A stretch of DNA of 24,192 bases. It comes from Plakobranchus ocellatus (lineage: Eukaryota > Mollusca > Gastropoda > Plakobranchidae). Of this stretch, positions 17,143 to 24,192 are shown piece after piece. Each line of letters starts with the position of its first letter. Position 1 is the first letter of the stretch. Where the stretch lies: assembly GCA_019648995.1 (NCBI GenBank), contig BLXT01003752.1:17408-41599 (forward strand), in the 5' to 3' direction. Made by a program: the position numbers and the translations under genes. Below the pieces are notes generated by a model, which was not told the DNA's origin, did no database searches, and saw nothing but the letters and a program-made list of their open reading frames with translations.

Positions 17143-17148
17143 TTTATT
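17143..17148 (-). terminator. Candidate poly(A) signal of the convergent minus-strand gene
   Basis: TTTATT on the plus strand gives AATAAA on the minus strand. Below it, the minus strand reads tttatggggtttttttttt (plus 17098-17116), a G/T-rich stretch like those found downstream of cleavage sites. Cleavage would fall near 17120-17130. Other minus-strand AATAAA hexamers exist within 17150-22080 (for example near 20214), so shorter forms are possible. Confidence 0.4.
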
Positions 17149-17502
17149 ATGACATAATATATTTAATGTAGTCATTCAAAATATTATACAAATTGTACAG
17201 GAATATAAAATTATAAGCCAATTCTACAAATCTTTAGTACATGCAAGTGTAAAAAAAAAAAAATTAGAATGAAGCTACTTTTTTATACTATACAAATCTC
17301 TATGTTTAAAAAAAAAAAAGAAAAGTTGAAAAACCAACATGGTTCAGCTCATTAAAATTAAAAATCTAAATATGACCGTCTTTAAAAGGAAGAATTGATA
17401 AACAAAATTTATGAAATGTGTAGATATCTTACAGTGACTGCATCTATCATTCAGAAATAATAATAAAAAAAAAAGACTAATAAATTAACATTTCCTGTTT
17501 CA

Positions 17503-17533
17503 TTAATAATAATAACATTAATAATATTATTAT
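17503..17533. repeat. (AAT/ATT)n simple repeat
   Basis: Interrupted AAT then ATT triplets, partly self-complementary. Confidence 0.85.
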
Positions 17534-18611
17534 CAATAGCCGTAGTAAAAAGATGACATGATGTAATTACAATTTACATTAAAAAATCTTTACAGGAGAA
17601 AAGGTAATTGCACATCAGTTTTTTAAAGAATAGAGTTTGTGCTACTAACAATACAGCTGACTACTTCAAAGCAGCACACATGGTCATGTACAAATGCACA
17701 CAAACTATTTCATAGTTCATATAATAATAATAAAAAAAAAAAAAAAAAATTAAATGAGCAGAGCATAATACTGCCCCCTCCCCCCCACACAAAAAAAAAC
17801 AAAACAAAAAAAACAAGTAAAAGAATAAAAATTTGTAGTCATCCTCACTCCCTGGTACACAATAAACATACATTTTAGCCAAAGCAAAAAAAAAAAAAAG
17901 CAAATCACATGTGGCAGAAAGATCTATACCTAACAACAGTATATGAATGAATCTTCTAGACTTGTTATATTGAGAACTGAGCAGAGCAAGTAGCACCAGA
18001 GATAGAAGCAAAGGGAGGAAAAAATACGCCATTGCTCAGTATCAATCTCAATCCTTGACGAACAGAGTAACCCAGTTGAGGACGTTGTGTCACGCAATAA
18101 TTTCAAGTAAAACCTCTTACAAATACAGAAAGTGTATGTAATAATCAACACATTAATGCTTCACAACTTGCATGCATTTTTACACAATTAAATTTCAAAC
18201 AAAAAGAAAAAAATCAATATCAAACCAAACAATTCATCTCGGTTGCAACAAATTCGAGGACATTCTATAAATAAACTGTCTGACTCGACAATACAATGTG
18301 GTAGTTTACTCTTCAGATCTCCACTTCAGCAATATCAACATTGCAAATCATTACGTATCAATGTCTGTTGGTGACATTGCACTGGACAAGAAATAGATCA
18401 AGCATGAAGATTGTTGATTTAAGAATGGGACTTTAGTGGTTCAGCCAATAACATACAGAACTCGTGTCTGGCTCAAACTCAAAAGAGTCGACAGTGTCGT
18501 TCCTTACACAAATGCTCTCTAACAGCACGGCTTTAAAATCGTGAGTGGCTGGATTTGTACATAAAACATTACACCAGATATGTGTAATATCAGCTACCTA
18601 CAAGCAACAAA

Positions 18612-18746
18612 ATGCCCTCTCTCCACTCTGCACTGGTTACATACGTACTAGTTCATATGCCCTCTCTCCACTCTGCACTGGTTACATACGTACTAGTTCA
18701 TATGCCCTCTCTCCACTCTGCACTGGTTACATACGTACCAGTTCAT
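18612..18746. repeat. 45-bp minisatellite, three copies
   Basis: Units at 18612-18656, 18657-18701 and 18702-18746 begin atgccctctctccactctgc. The first two are identical; the third has one change (tactag to taccag). Because 45 is a multiple of three, one plus-strand frame stays open across all copies, but no splice or start context supports a protein. Confidence 0.95.
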
Positions 18747-19400
18747 ATACTCAAACATATCACGCAGCCAAATTTTTAGTGGGAACAAGGTTGAAGTTGT
18801 AATAAAAATAAACGTACATTAAAATGTTTTAGATAATCTGTTCTTCAAAAAAAGGAAGTAATATTTTCTTTTCTACAGTCTGAATTGACAAAGTTACTGT
18901 GGTAGTTGCTACACCAGAGACCACCCTTTCATACCGGCAACTGCAAGCCTTAGCATTTCCTTGGGTACAATGCATTCTTAAAGTAGAAAATAATACTAAT
19001 CAGGTATGTTTTTAGGAGTCAGAGAAAATTATATATACAGAGACAGCAACCTCTTTGCAACAATTAAAACTGCTAGTCTCACTACAACTTCTTGTTCACT
19101 TTCAAACTATCATCATTTCAGGTATTTAAAACAAAGATTATATTTTCATAATCTAATATCGTACAAAGCCCTTTGTGGCAAAAAAAAAAAAAAAAGATGG
19201 TTTTAAGTGCATTGGTAGGCCTACTCATACAAGTTTGTAAGCACTTTGATTTGCTACAGATACACAATAACATTAATATGGACGGATGAGCAGATGCTTA
19301 CAAATATGGGCCTATGTCGTCACAGGGGTGTATCAACACACATTATTTTACATATTACGCTTGTAGTAGACAAGACTATTTTGATGAGGGAGCTGTTCTC

Positions 19401-19422
19401 CACACACACACACACACACACA
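19401..19422. repeat. (CA)11 microsatellite
   Basis: Eleven uninterrupted CA units. Confidence 0.95.
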
Positions 19423-19909
19423 AAAGCCCAGAGCAAGTTTTTATCCTGTCTTGAATAGTCTGATTTTTTTAGACCTCGTACTCATGGCCACCTTCAGGCC
19501 CCAGAGACTGGTGATGAGGTTGAAACCAGGGCTTCTTGATAGAAAATTCATTTAAATTATCCAAGCAAATTCACAAAGCACAAAAGCCTAAACTCAGTGG
19601 TGTCGTAAATATTGAAATCGGGCATCATTATAATTTCAAAGTTTGTTTTTTGTTGTTGTTGTTAATTCCATGTTTCAAAGTTTGTAATAATTCTTACAAA
19701 ATAAGACTAAATTGAAAGATAGATAAATCTTTGGTTTTTTAAACTGCCTTACCTTTATTTTTTAACCTCTATCTCTTTATAAGAAAAGGTGACTTTAAAT
19801 TTCATCTTCAAACAAACCATCTCTGATTGGGACCAGCCAGAGAATCAGAACAAAGTCTGCCATTGTAATAATGAATTACATGATTTAAAGGTTTGTTCCA
19901 TACTGAAAG

Positions 19910-20001
19910 GCTCGAGCCCCTCCACCAGCGCCCCGGGCCTGAAGGAGGGCTTGAAAGCCTGAAATCACCTCATTGTGGACTGGCTATATACAAAAACCAA
20001 A
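19910..20001 (+). mobile_element. 5'-truncated SINE with target-site duplication
   Basis: Begins at the B-box (ctcgagccc) and continues to the conserved end ctatatacaaaaaccaaa, matching the tail of the copy at 9899-10064. It is flanked by a perfect 12-bp direct repeat, ccatactgaaag, at 19898-19909 and 20002-20013. The last cc may belong to the element, leaving at least 10 bp of true duplication. The missing head and intact duplication point to 5'-truncated target-primed integration. Confidence 0.88.
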
Positions 20002-21910
20002 CCATACTGAAAGTAATAAAATGTTCCGTTTTCCCTATACTCTATGAAATACTAATGTTCCCTACCTTTTAATATTCTACAAGTCTTTCGCAGTACAATA
20101 CAATCCATTACATGGGACATCAAAATATTAAAAAAATCTCTTACTTCAAACTTGTTTGAAATTTGTAAAACTTTCCATAGCAACAAAAACAATTCAAAAC
20201 ATGTATTTCACAATTTATTGTCTTTTTTTTTTTCCTACAACCAAAAAGGCAGTAACAGCAATTCAAGCATATCAAGAGTGAGAGCTAGCAGAGGCAATCG
20301 CTCACAACATTTCATGATAATATTCTCCCTCCTTTACTCCACTCAAAACACACTCTCGGGAATTTGATGTACACTATTCAGACTTCTTCTAAGAGACATT
20401 TCATTTGGGAGTAAAAATGTTCCACACACCTGAACAACTTGTGGCATTTAAAGTGTACAATATACAAAAAAAAAATACAAAATTTGATTGCCAAAGCATT
20501 ATTGAATGTATAGATGAAAACTATACGTAGGGCACACTGCAAGAAAATTGATGGAGAGCTGGGGGGGGAAGGGGATGAATGAAAACAAGCTTTGTGAAAC
20601 AACTTTTGGTCTTTGAGAGCATCAAGAAAGAAATGGCATGATTTAACCTCTTATTACCACGGTTAGCTTCCAAGTTTTGACACAATTTTGTTTCAAATAG
20701 CTCAATATAAAGGTGACTGCCCATTGCAAAAACAATGATGAAAAATTATCCCAAGTTGAGATACGTTCACTTGTAAAATATCTCGTATTTACTGTCCAGT
20801 GAGAACAGCCTTTTAAGATTTGGTTACTCCAAGCTGATTGTACAATGGTCAAAGAAATATAGAGAGTTGAAATTCCTGCTTTAAAACTTAAAATGAAAGG
20901 AGAACATGATTTGCTCCAGTTACATTAATACAATTTATAATTGGTTGATCCATTTTGACAAAAGCATTGACTGCTATAGAAAGGGACATTAGGATTGACA
21001 ACACTTAAAAAAATAAGTGAAGTGCTAAAGCTGAAAAATTTTTTTTAAAATGGCTAGGATTTAATTAATTAATTATTTTTGTCACGCCAACAGATCAACG
21101 ATACATTTAACATAATAATATTCACGATAATTTAACAATCTACATCAATTGGTCGCAAGCTAGAAAGAAGGAGATACGGTGACACATGGCTAAGAGAACC
21201 AGCTGACAAAATTCATTGAAAGAATCAGGAAAATGTGCCTTTGTACAGCACCTTTAAAAGTCTGGAGTCCAAAGCTCTTAAACACCTAGGGGGATCACAT
21301 TTGTTACCTTAAGTACAAACCGAAAGAACTGAAGGGTGATGTACTTTTTGTTGTTATACTTTCTAAATCTATCCCAAAAGTCAGGAGTCACCAACATTTA
21401 GGACTGGATTATTTGTGCGTATCTACTCTTTGAAAATGGTCTCCAGTCCTTTGTGGTAGGGTTGGGCTTACAAAGATTGTGCATCATCTCTCCAATCCTA
21501 TTAGTTTATAGTCTATGAAAGTGCTTGTTTCTGGTCCCTTGAATGCCAATATTAAGCCCATACATTGTGGGGCATCATGGGTTAGCTGATATGCTTGGCA
21601 GCTACAAATACTCTCACAATTCTTGATAAACCCAAGAGGAGAGAGAAAAACTTCTTCAATCATCATTAACATTTTAATCCAAATCCTCCCCTTGAACCCT
21701 CTTCAATTCTCCAGACTACAAAATTACAAAGAACGCGTCACAGCTTGTAATAAAAGTAAAGCTTTAATTTTAAAGGAGGAAAAGGAAACCTGCACAAATT
21801 AACTGTGTGTACTACCTTCCAATCACAGAGTGCTGCTTGCACAAGACTCTTTCATTACGATACAAGAAGTGACAATACAGGAAGAGCCAGTCCCCTAGTA
21901 AAAAGTAACT

Positions 21911-21931
21911 ATGATGATGATGATGATGATG
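21911..21931. repeat. (ATG)7 microsatellite
   Basis: Seven ATG/GAT triplets, read as CAT/ATC on the minus strand. A GGT/GGA-rich run at about 22007-22041 lies nearby. Together they create a spurious His-rich minus-strand frame. Confidence 0.9.
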
Positions 21932-22081
21932 AGTACATGAGGTCCAGAGAGTGATGATGGTGGTAGCAGTTGAGGATGGTGCATTGTGCCCCAGCAAGCA
22001 AGGAAGATGGTGGAGGAGGTGGAGGAAGTGGTGGTGGTGGTTTGCATGATGGAGGTGAAGATTTGGCACACGTCAGTGCTA

Positions 22082-22110
22082 TCAGTCTATATCTTCAGCC
22101 TCTATCAGAG
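22082..22110 (-). CDS. Last coding exon of an unidentified convergent gene (3' end only)
   Basis: On the minus strand an outstanding pyrimidine tract (plus 22113-22153 is almost all purine) ends in tttcag at 22116-22111. After it, only one of three frames stays open beyond the first few codons: two bases complete a split codon, then LIEAEDID is followed by TGA and directly by TAG. An acidic end before tandem stops suits a genuine C-terminus. The upstream exons are not in the window, so I cannot name the protein. It could also be a non-coding terminal exon, and the splice call needs transcript support. Confidence 0.5.
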
Positions 22111-24192
22111 CTGAAATAGGAAAACAGAAGAAATGAGAAGAAAAAAAAGATAGTATGATTTGATTTTCTTTCCATTCTCAAACAGCTTTTGAATTCAACA
22201 AATACAATCAACATGCATGGTGAAATATTTTAAGAGAAAAAAATGATCTTCTTCTTGAAAATAGTGCACTGATAATTTTTCATGTAAAGAACTGCCAATC
22301 CTTAGGACACCTATAGGCCCATCTTTTCTATGTTAGAGCACATCATTATATGAAGAAACGTTTGCTGTTTGTTTTAAATCCTCACCGTTCTAGCTTTTTA
22401 ATTCTTTTCTCCATTCACCACAAGTGATGAGAACCCAAAATCTTACAGCTGTGATTGGTTGACTTTGATCAGACTGACTAATTCCACAATGATAGATTCT
22501 GTATTTCAATATATGCCTATGCCAAAATTAAGTTACTCTTTCATACAGATAGCAGGTCTGATTACCAACATGAACTTTGCATCAACTTGAATCATTTTTC
22601 TTTTAATCACATTAAAGGTATAACTTCCTTGAAACACATAATTTAGATTTACTATAAAAGAGAAAGCAGAACAATTACGACATCAAACTCCAAATGTCAT
22701 GTTTTTTGAGGTTAGTGTTGTGGTTTTGTTTTTTTCTTTAGCTTTATGCAGGCATATTTCAAAAGCAGATACATTTCTATAAGCCCCTCTTGCCAAATCA
22801 TCTCCAATGTTTCATATGGCTGAGGTTGTACATTCGGTGTTGTAAAAAGTATGCAAAATTCACTGTATCTCTTCTTCTTCATACTATATCTCAGTTCTGT
22901 TATTAACCAATAGAAACAGCCCGAAGTCAAGAATACATTACAGGAGGGAAATATGAAATGAAAAAAAAATGTCCGTCACATTAGATGCTGACCCAAAAAA
23001 AAATTAAGGTAAATTTGAAACAAATTCTTGCAAATTACTTCTTCTTTGGCTGGTAAAGATTTCAAATATTATAAATATGCACATCTCTCTAAATACTCAC
23101 TGTGTGTGCTTGAAAAGGGAGAAAAAACTAGTTGACATATTGAAATTTAAAAGAATAAAAATACACTATAATTGTTTAAATGATTTACTTCATTTAGATT
23201 TCAACATAAAAATCTGATCAAATAAGTTAAAAATTTTATTCCCTTGGCTCAGCCCATTAAAACAAATCGTATCATCTTCCATCACAACAGCTAAGAACGA
23301 TTATATACAAAGGTGAAAAGAACAGAAGGGAGAGTTACAAACACATATTATGGGTGCAATGTGATGACACACAGCATGCAGGCTCAAAACTTATAGCCAG
23401 CGACACTTCGCCATTAACACTCTGGCCAAAAATATTTTTGCGATACAAGCAAAAGAATAGAATGCCCTTTACTTACTTAGTTGAGAGATATCAACATACA
23501 GAAAGTTAAGACTTGAAAAAGAATTTAAAAATCTTTTATCCACACAGATTTCTCCAATTATTTTTCCTGTTGTTATAAGATGTTTCCAAAGTCTCAAGGA
23601 AACGAACAATCTAACCATGCATAACGCGTGAAGTGTTTTTGTCCTTTTTTGTTTGCTCGCTTCCCACTTTTGACTTTTTCAAAACATAAATTTACAACTT
23701 TTAAGACATGCAGTTATAAACATGACACAGGTGATTTCATGCTAGCACTACTGGGCAGGGGACAAAAGGGCAAGGGTTAATGAGGCTGCTAGTTGCTAAT
23801 GAGCCCAGAGAAAGCTTCACTTCTTTGTGCTGAACCCTTCTTAAATGCATGTTGATTTGACAATGATTAAAAATCCTTTGCTATTGCTATAATTAGGTAC
23901 CCAATACTAAAATTTGATTGTCATAATATCAATAAATTGACCTCTGAAATGGATAGAGTTTTGAATTTTAAGAATTTTGGTACCAAATTTATGGTTGTAC
24001 CTCAATATTTAACGATTTTATGAATTTTTAAAATAATTAATTTTGTGTGACAACTGACATTGTTACGCAACAGTATGTTTACACCCCCATAACTTTTCGA
24101 AATCCAGAGTCACAGCTTTTAAACTTTCAGGGCACAATCTCATGTACACATATTTAGTGCCTATTTTTTTTCAAGATTGTCATACAGTTTTA
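22111..24192 (-). other. Putative last intron of the convergent gene
   Basis: About 2.1 kb of AT-rich sequence on the far side of the minus-strand acceptor. I searched the minus strand for further exons with coding-like text and splice sites and found none I would support. A block at about 23725-23850 is less AT-rich than its surroundings but its frames are broken by stops. Confidence 0.5.

Larger units (their letters stand above)
17125..22081 (-). other. Putative long 3' UTR of the convergent minus-strand gene
   Basis: No coding sequence is supported over nearly 5 kb, which lies between a well-supported minus-strand terminal-exon acceptor (22111) and a plausible minus-strand poly(A) signal (17148). 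It holds A/T-runs, (AAT)n at 17503-17533, a 45-bp minisatellite, a (CA)11 run, a truncated SINE and GAT/GGT-type triplet repeats. The open frames at 18545-18802 (+), 17661-18032 (-) and 21812-22069 (-) are products of repeats or skewed composition. The extent is inferred without transcript evidence. Confidence 0.4.

Noticed and set aside
17661-18032. Minus-strand 123-codon frame, the longest in the window
   Set aside because: Made largely of Phe/Tyr/Leu runs from T-homopolymers on the minus strand. No domain or motif.
18545-18802. Plus-strand frame with a 15-residue repeat
   Set aside because: It exists only because the 45-bp minisatellite is a multiple of three. No conserved features, splice sites or coding bias.
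21812-22069. Minus-strand open frame rich in His/Leu (85 codons) just after the convergent gene's stop
   Set aside because: The His runs are translations of the GAT/GGT triplet repeats. The frame starts 12 bases after tandem stop codons and shows no family resemblance.
23725-23850. Less AT-rich block as a possible minus-strand exon of the convergent gene
   Set aside because: Minus-strand frames contain stops, and I could not find a paired acceptor and donor giving a convincing peptide.

Overview
This is an AT-rich, intron-rich window from an animal nuclear genome. I see no bacterial-type operons, CRISPR arrays or tRNA/rRNA genes. It contains dispersed SINE copies with a tRNA-like head, a decayed non-LTR retrotransposon (LINE) tail and many homopolymer or short tandem repeats. 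Together with the way the main protein reads, this suggests a lophotrochozoan, most likely a mollusc and perhaps a gastropod; that placement is an inference.

Positions 446-10184 (+ strand) hold the 3' portion of one protein-coding gene, recognisable as ARMC9, a LisH/armadillo protein of ciliary basal bodies and centrioles. Twelve coding exons can be joined in frame to give 464 codons and a stop. The first five and a half exons carry the end of the conserved armadillo-like region. Exon 7 carries an Asp/Glu-rich block. The last five exons encode a Ser/Pro/Arg-rich, probably disordered tail. The N-terminal part (LisH, coiled coil, first helices) lies upstream of the window. A 43-nt candidate alternative exon (6001-6043) keeps the frame only when paired with a different donor in exon 7. 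The introns contain a SINE (9899-10064), a SINE fragment inside a local duplication (4531-4639), a perfect 49-bp duplication (8034-8131) and microsatellites.

From 10185 to about 17120 no further coding sequence is supported. It starts with the ARMC9 3' UTR, which includes a sense-oriented, frameshifted LINE reverse-transcriptase C-terminus (10351-10689). AT-rich sequence follows, with candidate poly(A) signals at 10747 and 12636, diverged internal repeats and an unexplained more complex block near 16370-16620.

About 17125 to 24192 appears to belong to a second, convergent gene on the minus strand. A strong 3' splice site at 22111-22112 precedes a very short coding end (22110 down to 22082, reading LIEAEDID then stop). 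A possible 5-kb 3' UTR follows, ending near a minus-strand AATAAA at 17148-17143. That region carries a three-copy 45-bp minisatellite and a 5'-truncated SINE with clear target-site duplications. I cannot identify this second gene. The two genes would lie tail to tail.

I found no convincing new biological system. The most useful leads are the possible ARMC9 alternative exon, the transposon-derived sequence in the ARMC9 3' UTR and last intron, and the very long 3' UTR of the unidentified convergent gene.
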